Notes: generated by a model from the letters alone, not told the origin. A stretch of 64,000 nucleotides of DNA from Streptomyces varsoviensis (GCF_000718635.1 NZ_JOBF01000003.1:1-64000); one strand, 5' to 3'; shown: positions 19,027 through 28,871, counted from the first letter of the stretch. Made by a program: numbers and translations.

Positions 19027-19980
19027 GTGTCCGCTGTCGCACCCGACGGACGCAAGATGCTGCGCCTGGAGGTCCGGAACAGTCAGACCCCCATCGAGCG
19101 CAAGCCGGAGTGGATCAAAACCCGGGCGAAGATGGGCCCCGAGTACACCGAGCTGCAGAAGTTGGTGAAGACCGAGGGCCTGCACACCGTGTGCCAGGAG
19201 GCGGGCTGCCCCAACATCTTCGAGTGCTGGGAGGACCGCGAGGCGACCTTCCTCATCGGCGGCGACCAGTGCACCCGGCGCTGCGACTTCTGCCAGATCG
19301 ACACCGGCAAGCCGCAGGCCCTGGACGTCGACGAGCCGCGCCGGGTGGCCGAGTCCGTACAGACCATGGGGCTGAAGTACGCCACGATCACCGGCGTCGC
19401 GCGCGACGACCTGGAGGACGGCGGCGCCTGGCTCTACGCCGAGACGGTGCGCCAGATCCACGCGCTGATGCCGGACACCGGCGTCGAGCTGCTGATCCCC
19501 GACTTCAACGCGGTACCCGAGCAGCTCGCCGAGGTGTTCTCGTCGCGCCCGGAGGTGCTCGCGCACAACGTCGAGACGGTGCCGCGGATCTTCAAGCGCA
19601 TCCGCCCCGGCTTCCGCTACGAGCGCTCCCTGGACGTGATCCGCCAGTCCCGCGCGGCCGGGCTGGTCACGAAGTCCAACCTGATCCTGGGCATGGGCGA
19701 GACCCGCGAGGAGGTCAGCGAGGCCCTGCGCGACCTGCACGAGGCGGGCTGCGAGCTGATCACGATCACGCAGTACCTGCGCCCCTCCCCCCGGCATCAC
19801 CCGGTGGAGCGCTGGGTGAAGCCGCAGGAGTTCGTGGAGCTGAAGGACGAGGCCGACGAGATCGGCTACGCGGGCGTCATGTCCGGCCCGCTGGTCCGCT
19901 CCTCGTACCGCGCCGGCCGCCTCTACCAGCAGGCCATCGACCACCGGACCGCCGCCCCGGCGGCCGCCAAGGCGAGCTGA
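19027..19980 (+). CDS. lipA: Lipoyl synthase (radical SAM)
   Basis: Inserts two sulfur atoms into octanoylated E2/GcvH domains using two 4Fe-4S clusters and S-adenosylmethionine. The 317-residue protein has the auxiliary-cluster cysteines in [13 protein letters not shown] and the radical-[12 protein letters not shown] motif. The conserved C-terminal Ser of the family lies in [19 protein letters not shown] at about 19011-19018 precedes the GTG at 19027. The 117-bp gap after lipB may hold a second promoter. Confidence 0.96.
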   Translation: MSAVAPDGRKMLRLEVRNSQTPIERKPEWIKTRAKMGPEYTELQKLVKTEGLHTVCQEAGCPNIFECWEDREATFLIGGDQCTRRCDFCQIDTGKPQALDVDEPRRVAESVQTMGLKYATITGVARDDLEDGGAWLYAETVRQIHALMPDTGVELLIPDFNAVPEQLAEVFSSRPEVLAHNVETVPRIFKRIRPGFRYERSLDVIRQSRAAGLVTKSNLILGMGETREEVSEALRDLHEAGCELITITQYLRPSPRHHPVERWVKPQEFVELKDEADEIGYAGVMSGPLVRSSYRAGRLYQQAIDHRTAAPAAAKAS

Positions 19981-20028
19981 CCCCGCTCTCCTCCGGCTCC
20001 CCCGCCCCCACGCCGCACGGCAGTACTA

Positions 20029-20073
20029 CGCGGCCCGTACGACCCGCAAGAGCGCGCGATCGGACGGGCCGCG
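20029..20073 (+). terminator. Terminator of lipA
   Basis: A 10-bp perfect stem (cgcggcccgt with acgggccgcg) and a 25-nt loop begin 48 bp after the lipA stop. Confidence 0.65.
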
Positions 20074-20251
20074 TCAACGTTTCATAGGTGTTTGACCAAC
20101 AGGTCATCCGTTGGTAACACCGTTCAGTGACGATGTAAGCACGCACGGTCCCGCGCGATACCCGTACTTCCCCGCACAGCCCCCGTACGTCCCCGTGCAC
20201 CTCCGCACCTCCCCATACATCCACATCCAGGCTCCCGAGGGGGACCCCGAC

Positions 20252-20488
20252 ATGCAGGCCGCGCCCGTACGCGCCTCTTCCGCTCCGCCGCCCGCGCTCT
20301 CCGTACGCCCGCCGTCCGTGACCGACGCCCTGCGCGCCCTGGAAGGGCTGCTCCTGCGCGGCGGACAGCGCACAGCCCGCCGAAACGCCTGGACCGCCGT
20401 GCTGGAGGACCGGCGCCGGGCCAAGGACCGGCGCGAGGCACAGCACGTACTGGAGGCCGTGGCTGCCCCGGGCCCACAGGCCACGTAA
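20252..20488 (+). CDS. Small conserved-type hypothetical protein
   Basis: Predicted 78-residue basic cytosolic protein of unknown function. A Pro/Ala-rich N-terminus precedes a helical segment (VTDALRALEGLLLR, AVLEDRRRAKDRREAQHVLE). The ATG at 20252 has GAGGGGGA just upstream. The frame is open further 5', but that part reads as low-complexity Pro/Tyr. It ends 10 bp before the DUF4191 gene, so the two are probably cotranscribed. I recall a small protein gene at this position in S. coelicolor, between lipA and the membrane-protein gene. Confidence 0.6.
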   Translation: MQAAPVRASSAPPPALSVRPPSVTDALRALEGLLLRGGQRTARRNAWTAVLEDRRRAKDRREAQHVLEAVAAPGPQAT

Positions 20489-20498
20489 ACTTCGCTGT

Positions 20499-21179
20499 AT
20501 GGCGAGGAAGGAAACATCCGAGAACCCCGGGCGACTGAAGCAGATCGCTCTGACCTACAAGATGACCAAGAAGGCCGACCCCAAGGTCGGGCTTGTCGTC
20601 GCGGCTGTGGGAATCGTCACCTTCGGTGTCCTCCTCGCCATCGGCTTCTGGATCGGTCACCCGATCTACCTGGGCATCCTGGGCTTCCTGCTGGCCTTCC
20701 TCGCGATGGCGATCGTCTTCGGGCGGCGCGCCGAGCGGGCTGCCTTCGGGCAGATGGAGGGCCAGCCGGGCGCGGCGGCCGCGGTGCTGGAGAACATCGG
20801 CCGCGGCTGGACGACGACCCCGGCGGTGGCGATGAACCGCAGCCAGGACGTCGTGCACCGGGCGGTCGGCAAGGCGGGCATCGTGCTCGTGGCCGAGGGC
20901 AACCCCAACCGGGTCAAGTCGCTGCTGGCCGCCGAGAAGAAGAAGATGGCCCGCATCGTCGCGGACGTGCCCGTACACGACGTGGTGGTGGGCGACGGCG
21001 AGGGCCAGGTGCCGCTGAAGAAGGTCCGTACGACGCTGCTGAAGCTGCCGCGCGTACTGCCGGGCGCGCAGGTCACGGTGGTGAACGACCGGCTGCGGGC
21101 GCTCGGCGACCTGATGAGCAACATGCCGATGCCGAAGGGGCCGATGCCCAAGGGCATGCGGATGCCGAAGGGCCGCTGA
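20499..21179 (+). CDS. DUF4191 integral membrane protein
   Basis: Membrane protein of 226 residues, typical of actinobacteria and usually located between lipA and glnA; its function is not established. An N-terminal basic segment (KQIALTYKMTKKADPKVG) precedes two transmembrane helices (about 31-51 and 55-75: VGIVTFGVLLAIGFWIG, LGILGFLLAFLAMAIVF). A soluble C-terminal domain ends in a Met/Pro/Lys repeat tail (MPMPKGPMPKG). A bidirectional terminator separates it from the convergent RDD gene. Confidence 0.88.
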   Translation: MARKETSENPGRLKQIALTYKMTKKADPKVGLVVAAVGIVTFGVLLAIGFWIGHPIYLGILGFLLAFLAMAIVFGRRAERAAFGQMEGQPGAAAAVLENIGRGWTTTPAVAMNRSQDVVHRAVGKAGIVLVAEGNPNRVKSLLAAEKKKMARIVADVPVHDVVVGDGEGQVPLKKVRTTLLKLPRVLPGAQVTVVNDRLRALGDLMSNMPMPKGPMPKGMRMPKGR

Positions 21180-21299
21180 GGCGGCCGGGACGCCGGCACG
21201 AGCAGGTCACGGCCACTACCTACGGCCACTACCCACGGCCGCTACCCACCGGCAGCACGAACGACAGAAGAACGACGGCAGAACGACGGAAGAACCAGA

Positions 21300-21332
21300 A
21301 AAGGGCGGCCCGGGATATCCGGGCCGCCCTTT
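21300..21332. terminator. Bidirectional terminator between the DUF4191 and RDD genes
   Basis: Perfect 14-bp stem aaagggcggcccgg / ccgggccgcccttt with a 5-nt loop, giving T-rich ends on both strands. Confidence 0.9.
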
Positions 21333-21382
21333 GACGCGTTGACGAGCCGTCTCGCGCCGCCCCCCGGGGGGGCCGGCTTCGA

Positions 21383-21850
21383 TCAGATCCGGACCTGAAC
21401 GGCGCGGGCGAGCTTGTCGTGGAGGCCGCGGGAGTCGCGGTCCCAGATGACGGCGGGGATGACGAGGACGAGCAGGACGCTGCGCAGCGCGACGCGGGGC
21501 AGCGACAGCCGGCCGCCGCCCTCGCCGACGACGCGCAGGCCGAGGAGGCGCTTGCCGGGGGTGGAGCCGACCGTGCCGACGGTGAGCAGGCTCAGTACGA
21601 GAAAGACGAGGAGCGCCCAGTTGCCGGCGCGCTGCGCGCTGCCGTCGGCGAGGAACGCGTAGGCGATGAGCATGCACAGCGCCCAGTCCACGCACAGGGC
21701 CCCGACGCGCCGGCCCAGCGAGGCGAGGGAGCCGGGCCCGTCCTTCGGCAGCCCGAGCCGTTCGCCCCGGTACCCGAAGTCGACGCCCATGTCCTCGGCG
21801 GCCGCGCGCGGCCCGGAGAGCCACGATCCGATTGCTTGCCTGTTATCCAC
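21383..21850 (-). CDS. RDD-family membrane protein
   Basis: Small integral membrane protein of 155 residues; some RDD members act as ion antiporters, but function is open here. The Arg and Asp residues naming the family are present (GRRVGALCVDWALCMLIAY), with helices about 50-70, 75-95 and 115-130 and the GSTPGKRLLGLRV motif. The start is taken as the GTG at 21850 (VDNRQAIGSWLSG); the longer upstream frame is Pro/Arg-rich noise from the repeat array. It is divergent from glnA. Confidence 0.85.
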   Translation of the reverse strand: MDNRQAIGSWLSGPRAAAEDMGVDFGYRGERLGLPKDGPGSLASLGRRVGALCVDWALCMLIAYAFLADGSAQRAGNWALLVFLVLSLLTVGTVGSTPGKRLLGLRVVGEGGGRLSLPRVALRSVLLVLVIPAVIWDRDSRGLHDKLARAVQVRI

Positions 21851-21955
21851 AGGACCACGGTACTGCGGCCGCGTATGTACGTGCCGCTCCGGGTCGGGTA
21901 GCCGCCCACGCGGCCCCGGCCCGGGGCGTACGGCCGGGGCGGCGGGGCACGGCCC

Positions 21956-22061
21956 CGGCCAGGACATACGGGCACGATGCGCGACCAGGGGCATACGGGC
22001 GCAGCGTCCGGCCAGGGACACACAGGCACTACGTCCGGCCAGGGCATACGGGCACGACGCG
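21956..22061. repeat. Four tandem 26-27 bp repeats upstream of the glnA promoter
   Basis: Units at 21956, 21982, 22009 and 22036 resemble cggccagggcatacgggcac followed by acg/agc variants. The array ends 31 bp before the GlnR box. Confidence 0.75.
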
Positions 22062-22092
22062 CGGTCCGGGCGTCAACGGGGGCACCGTCCGG

Positions 22093-22130
22093 TTAACCTC
22101 GGCGAAACAAATGGGTCATGCTTGGGAAAT
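22093..22130 (+). promoter_or_regulatory. GlnR-binding box of glnA
   Basis: TTAAC-n6-GAAAC-n6-GTCAT-n6-GAAAT fits the actinomycete GlnR consensus gTnAc-n6-GaAAc-n6-gTnAc-n6-GaAAc, with every spacer exactly 6 bp. It lies 96 bp upstream of the glnA start. GlnR activates glnA under nitrogen limitation in Streptomyces. Confidence 0.85.
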
Positions 22131-22225
22131 GCCGCCTGCCTAGGGTCGGGCCCAGCGCGCCACCGCAGAGGGACCGCGCCATCGAAACAACCCCGACCGC
22201 AGTCGGCCGGGCTAGGAGGAGTTGG

Positions 22226-23635
22226 ATGTTCCAGAACGGCGACGACGCCAAAAAGTTCATCACGGACGAGGACGTCAAGTTCGTCGATGTCCGCTTCTGC
22301 GACCTGCCCGGCGTGATGCAGCACTTCACGATCCCGGCCTCGGCGTTCGACCCGAACGAGGAGCTGGCCTTCGACGGCTCGTCGATCCGCGGGTTCCAGG
22401 CCATCCACGAGTCCGACATGGCGCTGCGCGCGGACCTGACGACGGCACGCGTCGACCCGTTCCGCAAGGACAAGACGCTCAACCTCAACTTCTTCATCCA
22501 CGACCCGATCACGGGCGAGCAGTACAGCCGCGACCCGCGCAACATCGCCAAGAAGGCCGAGGCGTACCTCGCCTCCACCGGCATCGCGGACACCGCGTAC
22601 TTCGGCCCGGAGGCCGAGTTCTACGTGTTCGACAGCGTCCGCTTCGAGACCAGCGCGAACCAGTCCTTCTACCACATCGACTCCGAGGCCGGCGCCTGGA
22701 ACACCGGCGCGGTGGAGAACAACCGCGGCTACAAGGTCCGGTACAAGGGCGGCTACTTCCCGGCGCCGCCGGTGGACCACTTCGCCGACCTGCGCGCGGA
22801 GATCTCCCTGGAGCTGGACGCGGCGGGGCTCCAGGTCGAGCGCCAGCACCACGAGGTGGGCACGGCGGGCCAGGCGGAGATCAACTACAAGTTCAACACG
22901 CTGCTCGCCGCGGCGGACGACCTGATGCTCTTCAAGTACATCGTGAAGAACGTCGCCTGGCGCAATGGCAAGACCGCGACCTTCATGCCGAAGCCGATCT
23001 TCGGCGACAACGGCTCGGGCATGCACGTCCACCAGTCCCTGTGGTCCGGCGGCGAGCCGCTCTTCTACGACGAGCAGGGCTACGCGGGCCTCTCGGACAC
23101 CGCGCGCTACTACATCGGCGGCATCCTCAAGCACGCCCCGTCGCTGCTGGCCTTCACCAACCCGACGGTGAACTCGTACCACCGCCTGGTCCCCGGCTTC
23201 GAGGCCCCGGTCAACATGGTCTACTCCCAGCGCAACCGCTCCGCCGCCATGCGCATCCCGATCACAGGCTCCAACCCCAAGGCCAAGCGCGTCGAGTTCC
23301 GCGCCCCGGACCCGTCCTCCAACCCGTACCTGGCCTTCTCGGCCCTGCTGCTGGCCGGCCTGGACGGCGTCAAGAACAAGATCGAGCCGGCCGAACCGAT
23401 CGACAAGGACCTCTACGAGCTCGCCCCCGAGGAACACGCGAACGTCCCCCAGGTCCCCACCTCGCTCCCCGCCGTACTCGACGCCCTCGAAGGCGACAAC
23501 GAGTACCTCCAGGCGGGCGGCGTCTTCACGGCCGACCTCATCGAGACCTGGATCGACTACAAGCGCACCCAGGAAATCGCCCCCATGCAACTCCGCCCCC
23601 ACCCCCACGAGTTCGAGATGTACTTCGACCTCTAG
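22226..23635 (+). CDS. glnA: Glutamine synthetase type I
   Basis: Main ammonium-assimilating enzyme: glutamate + NH3 + ATP gives glutamine, as a cytosolic dodecamer. It has 469 residues, the standard GSI-beta length. Visible motifs are the Asp50-region loop [12 protein letters not shown], the ATP-site sequence [16 protein letters not shown] and the C-terminal adenylylation segment [11 protein letters not shown], whose Tyr is the residue modified by GlnE. Taggagga at about 22213-22220 places the ATG at 22226. Transcription is expected from a GlnR-controlled promoter. GlnE is encoded at 50-53 kb and a GS-like paralogue at 59-60.6 kb. Convergent accessory DNA follows. Confidence 0.97.
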   Translation: MFQNGDDAKKFITDEDVKFVDVRFCDLPGVMQHFTIPASAFDPNEELAFDGSSIRGFQAIHESDMALRADLTTARVDPFRKDKTLNLNFFIHDPITGEQYSRDPRNIAKKAEAYLASTGIADTAYFGPEAEFYVFDSVRFETSANQSFYHIDSEAGAWNTGAVENNRGYKVRYKGGYFPAPPVDHFADLRAEISLELDAAGLQVERQHHEVGTAGQAEINYKFNTLLAAADDLMLFKYIVKNVAWRNGKTATFMPKPIFGDNGSGMHVHQSLWSGGEPLFYDEQGYAGLSDTARYYIGGILKHAPSLLAFTNPTVNSYHRLVPGFEAPVNMVYSQRNRSAAMRIPITGSNPKAKRVEFRAPDPSSNPYLAFSALLLAGLDGVKNKIEPAEPIDKDLYELAPEEHANVPQVPTSLPAVLDALEGDNEYLQAGGVFTADLIETWIDYKRTQEIAPMQLRPHPHEFEMYFDL

Positions 23636-23679
23636 AAACTAGAGCTCGAACTCGACAGATAGTTGACCGAAGAAGTTCC

Positions 23680-23722
23680 CGAGCGTCTGCCTCCAGCAGG
23701 TCTTGCCGGAGGCAGACGCTCG
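23680..23722. terminator. Terminator downstream of glnA
   Basis: Perfect 15-bp stem (cgagcgtctgcctcc and complement) with a 13-nt loop, between glnA and the convergent accessory gene. Confidence 0.85.
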
Positions 23723-23762
23723 ATCTGCTCGCGAGGCATGGGGCTGCCGACCGACTGCGGAG

Positions 23763-25550
23763 TCAGGTTCCCTCCGCCGCCCACCACGGATCGTATTCGC
23801 GTACGAGCGGTCGTGTAGCCGGATGGTGGCGCAATCCGTGAGGTCCTGAAACTGAGGCTTCGGGCATGTCGATAAGCCAGGCCAGCACTGCATCGGACTG
23901 CATGTCCGGGTTTTCCAAGTCGTCGATCAAGGCAGCAGGACCACGGCAGCCGTACGGCTGCGGCAGCGTGAATCCAGCTTCGACAGCATCATGGACAATC
24001 TCTTCGCAGATCGCACGCCAACGCCCTTGGCCCCACCAATGACACGTGTGATCTGTCGAGCCCCCGATCGTCATCAGCCGCAAAGTAGTATCCGGGCCCA
24101 GCAGTTCGCTGTCGAGGCGTTGCCACTTCCGGATCTGCTCCCGCACCGACGACTGCACCGCCGGCCATCCGTCGCCGAACAGGGAAGAGACGGTCCGGCC
24201 GTCGGGGAGTTTCCAGCTTGTATCGGTGAGTGACCGCTCGATTCCGTCCCAATCGATACCTTCGTATGGGCAGACATGAGGAAGCACCGCGCGAGTCACC
24301 GCAATGTTCACTCGGGCCATCAGCACGTCCGAGGGCAGGTGGTGGGCCTCCACAGCCGTTTCATTGCGCCAGCACCAGGCCGCGATACCAAGCGCCGCCG
24401 CATCGGGCACCGGATCCGGGTGCACGTTGCGACCTGCCCTACCGACGACCCACTGCAGATACGTGCTGAGGTCAGGGTGCTGCACAGCTTCTTTGACGAT
24501 ATCCGCGACCGGGATCTCCCGGTACGAGGCTGCCGGGCCAAAGAGGGACAGCAGTGACTCCGCTTCGAACGCCTCCGCGGCCTCCGGATCGGCCCCCTCC
24601 ACCACACGGACACGAGTTGCATCAAGCAATCCCAACGCACCGACCCGACGGTGGACCGCTGTGACAGCCTCGTCGCCTCGAAGAGTGACCGTGACTTCGA
24701 CCTCTCCGTCAAGCACGGAAAACGACTCCGGAAAGTCGCCGCATACGTCGTCGTAGGGAAGAAACCGGAGCCGACTTTCACGCGGGTAGTACTCGATTTC
24801 CATCGCGGCACCGGTGCGCCACAGCGTGGCGAAGAGCATCGGGCCGGTTTCGGCATCCCAGTCCGAATCGTATTCGTCCGGGACGCTCCAACCCGCCCAG
24901 TCGAGCGAACCGAGTACTTCTATGAGCCGGTCTACGTACTCGCCCCACTGGTCGGCGTCCGGGCGGGCCACTTGCTTCTCGGGTGCTGCTGCCGCCTGGG
25001 TGTCCAGTTGACTGACGAGGGCTGCCATACGTCTGCCGAAGAGCGATTCGGCGGACTCGCCTTCATCCGGGACGACGCCGGTGACGCTGTTGAGATACGC
25101 GCTGTCTTCTGCCAGTTCCAGCTTGCGGCAGCGTGCGCACAAGTATCTGTAGGGTTTGCCCCATTTAGCGGAGTAGCGAGTCAGTGAGCGATGCTGTCGG
25201 CAGTCACGACATGGCCCATACCCCTTCTTGGGCCACCATAGCCACCAGTCGCCGTCGTAGTCGCCGGGTAAGGGCACAATCCCGCGCCCCAGTAACACGT
25301 CGGCAAGTGCCTCCAGGCTACCGCCGTTCCTGTGAGGCATCTTTGCGTGCAATTGGTCATGCGCCGCAAGCAGTTCGTCGTCCGCAACCGCCTCTTCTCC
25401 CTGTAAGCGGCGCCGCACGGATACCGCTGCTGCTAGTGCTTTGACAGCGGGATCATCCCGCCGAAGCGACTGCCTGCCGCTCTCGACGATGGCCATCGCC
25501 TTGTCGACGTCGCCTTCAGTGACTCCAGTGCTCCCCATACCCCAGAGCAT
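23763..25550 (-). CDS. Unrecognised protein with a CxxC-CxxC zinc-ribbon-like motif
   Basis: I do not recognise this 595-residue cytosolic protein. Near residues 114-141 it has two CxxC pairs (GPCRDCRQH and LCARCRKLE) spaced like a zinc ribbon, preceded by a Trp-rich segment (GDWWLWWPKKGYG). The rest is acidic and Trp-rich, with PDEYDSDWDAETGPM and EIEYYPRESRLRFLPYDD. There is no signal peptide or membrane helix. The ATG at 25550 follows AGAGG at a normal distance; a GTG at 25568 is an alternative. Base composition is less extreme than in the flanking core genes. It is the last gene of a minus-strand group that includes a frameshifted gene and an HTH gene. Confidence 0.7.
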   Translation of the reverse strand: MLWGMGSTGVTEGDVDKAMAIVESGRQSLRRDDPAVKALAAAVSVRRRLQGEEAVADDELLAAHDQLHAKMPHRNGGSLEALADVLLGRGIVPLPGDYDGDWWLWWPKKGYGPCRDCRQHRSLTRYSAKWGKPYRYLCARCRKLELAEDSAYLNSVTGVVPDEGESAESLFGRRMAALVSQLDTQAAAAPEKQVARPDADQWGEYVDRLIEVLGSLDWAGWSVPDEYDSDWDAETGPMLFATLWRTGAAMEIEYYPRESRLRFLPYDDVCGDFPESFSVLDGEVEVTVTLRGDEAVTAVHRRVGALGLLDATRVRVVEGADPEAAEAFEAESLLSLFGPAASYREIPVADIVKEAVQHPDLSTYLQWVVGRAGRNVHPDPVPDAAALGIAAWCWRNETAVEAHHLPSDVLMARVNIAVTRAVLPHVCPYEGIDWDGIERSLTDTSWKLPDGRTVSSLFGDGWPAVQSSVREQIRKWQRLDSELLGPDTTLRLMTIGGSTDHTCHWWGQGRWRAICEEIVHDAVEAGFTLPQPYGCRGPAALIDDLENPDMQSDAVLAWLIDMPEASVSGPHGLRHHPATRPLVREYDPWWAAEGT

Positions 25551-26153
25551 ACGAGCGACCTCTGACACGCCTTGAGTCCGTCTGCGGCATGGTCGTCAGA
25601 GCACGCACATGCCGTTTCTGGTTCATGAAGCACACCATTCTTCCCTTTCCTGGAGAATACGCAGAGCCGTGACAGGGCCGTCCTCGCCGAAGGAGACAGG
25701 GCGTGGTGTTCCATGCGGCTAGGTGGAGGTGTTCAGCGCGCTCACTGGCCCTGGCCAGTTGCTTGACGGCTGAGCGATCGATCTTCCCTATGCGCTTGGT
25801 CGTTCCCTGGTGGTTTCCGTTGGCCGTCACCACGAAGACCCGGGACGGTTCGCCGGGCTTCCATGCCTCGATGAAGAACTCAGGCCGTGGTCGAGCGAAG
25901 GCGGCCGGCCGGAGCGCGCGAAGCCGGCCAGCAGGACCGATTCGGCGTCGACGGTCGAGACCAAGTGATCGGGGAAACGCGCCCGCACCGTGCGCTCTGC
26001 GATCGCCAGCCCCAGCGCTCGCCCCAGTTCCCGGGCTCGCATCCCCCTGTAGGAGAATTCCGGGTTCTGTCCCTCCTCGGTGAATACGAGGTAGCCGCAG
26101 GTACTGGCATGGTATGTCACGGTATAGAGGGGGGAACGCGCGCACGTGCACAT
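25516..26153 (-). pseudogene. Frameshifted hypothetical gene
   Basis: Two frames must be joined to give a coherent protein. The first runs from 26153 (YTVTYHASTCGYLVFTEEG, RARFPDHLVSTVDAESVLLA) to about 25920. A -1 shift then gives FARPRPEFFIEAWKPGEP and RVFVVTANGNHQGTTKRIG. The break lies between about 25880 and 25930, in a run of ggcc/cgg sequence, and is explained by loss of one base. The second frame stays open to 25516, overlapping the next gene, so the true end is uncertain. A sequencing error is possible. The function is unknown. Confidence 0.5.
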
Positions 26154-26240
26154 GGGCGCTCAGAGGCCGCCCCCGGCCAGGATTGCTTCCGTGCTGTACT
26201 TCGGCCTCTGGTCCACGAACTCCCCCGAGGTTTCCGCCCG

Positions 26241-26270
26241 AGGCCGCCACCCCGTTGGAGGCGGCGGCCT
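26241..26270. terminator. Hairpin downstream of the HTH gene, near-duplicate of the one at 29281
   Basis: AGGCCGCC / GGCGGCCT stem with a loop containing ccccgttgg, followed by ttcgctgtg. The same string, with a longer stem, recurs at 29281-29308. Confidence 0.65.
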
Positions 26271-26302
26271 TCGCTGTGCGACGGGACTCTCGGGGAGCGA
26301 AA

Positions 26303-27265
26303 CTATGCTGCGGGCGACTCGGGAACGCGCCAGATGATCCGAAAGCGTTCGGCATCGGGGAGACCGAACGGGCCGACAGGGCTGATCTGCTTGATCAGAT
26401 AGCCGAAAACCATGTGATGCGCCTCCTCCGAGACCTCGTCCCAGGTGTCGGGAGTCACGATCATCACCTCTCGCATCAGACTAGGGTCCGACTCGTTCTC
26501 CAGCATCTCCGCCCGATCGTCCCGGTCCATCGTCTCGTCGGCGCGCATGGCGCGGATCGATTCCGCCAGGAGGTTGGGCTCGCGACTCAGCCGCCGCTGA
26601 ATCTCCTGACAGCCGTACTGAAAGGCCGCGTGCGCCTCCATGGCTTCCCGGTCGGGGTTGGAGTAGCCGAACGGCGAGCCCTCCGCCGCCCCCACATAGT
26701 CGCCTTTCAGCATGTGGAGCAGGACCCGCAGAGTGTGTTCGGCTCCCTGCTCCTCAATCTGCCGCAGCATCAGCCGGACCCAGTCGTCCTCCGACACCAA
26801 CGTCTCGTGCGGAACGGCCAGCGACGGGTGGATCTCGATGGCGTTGAAAGGGTTGATCATCGCGCCCATGACGAGCTCCGGCGTCCATTTGCCGTCCTCG
26901 CCGCCCCACCCGCCGTTGACGAGCTCTTGGAACGACTTCAGCGCACCCGACTCCCCTTCACTGATCGCGCGCCAGAGCGACAGGAATCTGGCCCTCTCGG
27001 TCTCCTCGTCCCGAGGCGGGCTGCACAGCCCGGCCAGAACTACGACGATGTCGTGGACGGTCTCCCAGCGTGGGACCCGTAGTCCGTTGACGGCGGAGCG
27101 CACGGTCTCATGGCTGGCGTCCGATAACTGGTCATCGCGGCCGCGGATGAGCGTGCTCACCTTCCGAAAGCTCACCTTGCCGGCCGCGCGATGCAGTTCT
27201 TGCAGAGCTTCGACCAACTCGTGGTGATGGTCCGTCGCCGGGGGTGGTGCGCTGGAAGCGGTCAC
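26303..27265 (-). CDS. HTH-domain protein of unknown function
   Basis: A 320-residue soluble protein. Residues about 15-80 (LVEALQELHRAAG, VSFRKVSTLIRG, SHETVRSAVNGLRVPRWETV) form an XRE-like helix-turn-helix of the kind common in Streptomyces plasmid and accessory genes. The remainder is acidic and helical (DWVRLMLRQIEEQGAEHTLR, QEIQRRLSREPNLLAESIRA) with no family I can name. It is divergent from the 490-residue CxxC protein across a 133-bp region that should hold both promoters. It may regulate this accessory block. Confidence 0.75.
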   Translation of the reverse strand: MTASSAPPPATDHHHELVEALQELHRAAGKVSFRKVSTLIRGRDDQLSDASHETVRSAVNGLRVPRWETVHDIVVVLAGLCSPPRDEETERARFLSLWRAISEGESGALKSFQELVNGGWGGEDGKWTPELVMGAMINPFNAIEIHPSLAVPHETLVSEDDWVRLMLRQIEEQGAEHTLRVLLHMLKGDYVGAAEGSPFGYSNPDREAMEAHAAFQYGCQEIQRRLSREPNLLAESIRAMRADETMDRDDRAEMLENESDPSLMREVMIVTPDTWDEVSEEAHHMVFGYLIKQISPVGPFGLPDAERFRIIWRVPESPAA

Positions 27266-27398
27266 GGGGGGTCTCCCTACTCAAGGTGTCAAGTTCTGCC
27301 AACACGGTAGAAGTCGCAGACCAGGGCCTAGGCAGTATTCGTCAAGTTCGCCGGTCCACTCGCCAAATCGTGACTCACGGTCGACCGGTGGGGTGAGC

Positions 27399-28871
27399 AT
27401 GGAGAAGGCGCCGGTGGAGCGCCGCCACCCCGAGGAGTTGCCGCGCATGCACATCCCTGCCTACGCCTACGACACAATCCGCGCCGCCTTGCCGCGTATT
27501 CCCACAGCCCGCCAGGTAGGTGCCCTGGTGTGCTGCCTGTGCGACGAGCCGTTCGGTGAGAGTCTCGCCGCCATACCGCTCGGGCCGACACCGACGTCCG
27601 GGCTGTTCGGCTGCCGACCCTGTCTGACCCGATTGATCACCCAGGCGCGAAGGGCCCGCGATGAAACCCTGGCGCACGACTCCGAGCGGGTTCGAGCGGA
27701 GACCGCGGTCTGGTTGCCCGCACGTGCACACCATCTCGCCCATCTCGACAGCGTGCGGCAGGCCGCTGAGGCCGTGGCCGAACTGGCCCGGGCCGGGGAG
27801 GTCAAAGCGCTGCGTGTCGCCTGGCTGTTGGTCTCTCTGGAGTCCGCGTACACCTGGATCCCAGAGTCACCGGAGCCCCCCGCTGCCGCGGACCGCGAGG
27901 ACACGGCGCTGAGGGACGAGGCGTTCCGCTTGGACCTGGCCATGATCGCGGCGCGGGAGGCGGTGGCAGAGCGGCTCGCTTATCACCTTCTCAACGAGGC
28001 GCAGCCCGCAGAGCCGGAGATGTGCGAGGAGTTCGAATGCGCGGAAGACTGCTCGGGACGCCACGACTCCACACACATCGACTGCGGGCCGGATACCGTT
28101 TTCGAGGATCTGGCGGAGCACGGAATCACCGTGGAACAGCCTGGACTGGCACCTCTGTCCCCTGAACTCGCAGCTCGCTTGGACAAGGCCCGGGCCAAGG
28201 ACGCGGATGAGCACTCGCCGCTTCCGGAGATCGAGGAGTGGGGCCCCACTGTCCTGGCGCACTTCGGGATCGACGCCGACGACACGGACGTTCTGGTGCG
28301 TGCGGCAGCGGTCGGGCTGGTCGCCGAAGCCTGGCGCGAGGGGCCGCTGGAGGCGATCCACGCGGCCGATCACGGGCCGAGCGACGGGGAGATCTTCGCG
28401 CAGAGTGTCGATCTGTACCGCAGAGCCCGCGCGGCGCTGGTAGCAGCGCGGGACAGCGGCCCCGAGGCGCTGCTCGCGTTCGTAGCCATCGCTTCGGATG
28501 TGGACCTTCCGTGGGCCGGCGGTTCGCGCTTCGCGCTGCGCACGATGCCGTCCGGACCCGTGGCGGAGTTCGTCCAGCATGTCGATGACCGAGTCTGGTT
28601 CACCGCGGAAGTGATGCGTGAACAGGGCTGGCGCGCGGGGCTGCTGCACAGGGCCGCATCGGCCGTTTTCAAAGCCCCCCACCATTTCGGCATGCCGGGC
28701 TGGCCCGAGACCGTCGCTTCGGCGATGGAGCGTCTCGCCGCACCAGGCCCGACGGACAGACCCGAGGTGCTGTCCGACTCCGCGCAGGTGGAGGCCGCGC
28801 TCCTCGAAGCGCCCGACCGGCTGGGCGTCGATGCCCTCGACTGGCTCTCTGAGCATGTTCTTCTCGCCTAG
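27399..28871 (+). CDS. Unrecognised protein with N-terminal cysteine motifs
   Basis: A 490-residue acidic cytosolic protein I cannot assign. Cys45/46/48 (LVCCLCDEPFG) and Cys72/75 (FGCRPCLTR) form a likely metal-binding pair near the N-terminus. A helical region follows (about 95-200), then another cysteine cluster (MCEEFECAEDCSGRHD) and a long helical C-terminus. The ATG at 27399 is chosen because GGTGGGG lies just upstream; a GTG two codons earlier is also possible. A small membrane-protein gene follows after 57 bp and may be cotranscribed. Confidence 0.7.
   Translation: MEKAPVERRHPEELPRMHIPAYAYDTIRAALPRIPTARQVGALVCCLCDEPFGESLAAIPLGPTPTSGLFGCRPCLTRLITQARRARDETLAHDSERVRAETAVWLPARAHHLAHLDSVRQAAEAVAELARAGEVKALRVAWLLVSLESAYTWIPESPEPPAAADREDTALRDEAFRLDLAMIAAREAVAERLAYHLLNEAQPAEPEMCEEFECAEDCSGRHDSTHIDCGPDTVFEDLAEHGITVEQPGLAPLSPELAARLDKARAKDADEHSPLPEIEEWGPTVLAHFGIDADDTDVLVRAAAVGLVAEAWREGPLEAIHAADHGPSDGEIFAQSVDLYRRARAALVAARDSGPEALLAFVAIASDVDLPWAGGSRFALRTMPSGPVAEFVQHVDDRVWFTAEVMREQGWRAGLLHRAASAVFKAPHHFGMPGWPETVASAMERLAAPGPTDRPEVLSDSAQVEAALLEAPDRLGVDALDWLSEHVLLA

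Noticed and set aside
26114..27082. Plus-strand frame opposite the HTH gene
   Set aside because: The minus-strand HTH protein has coherent composition and a recognisable domain; the plus-strand frame is Arg/Leu/His-biased noise.
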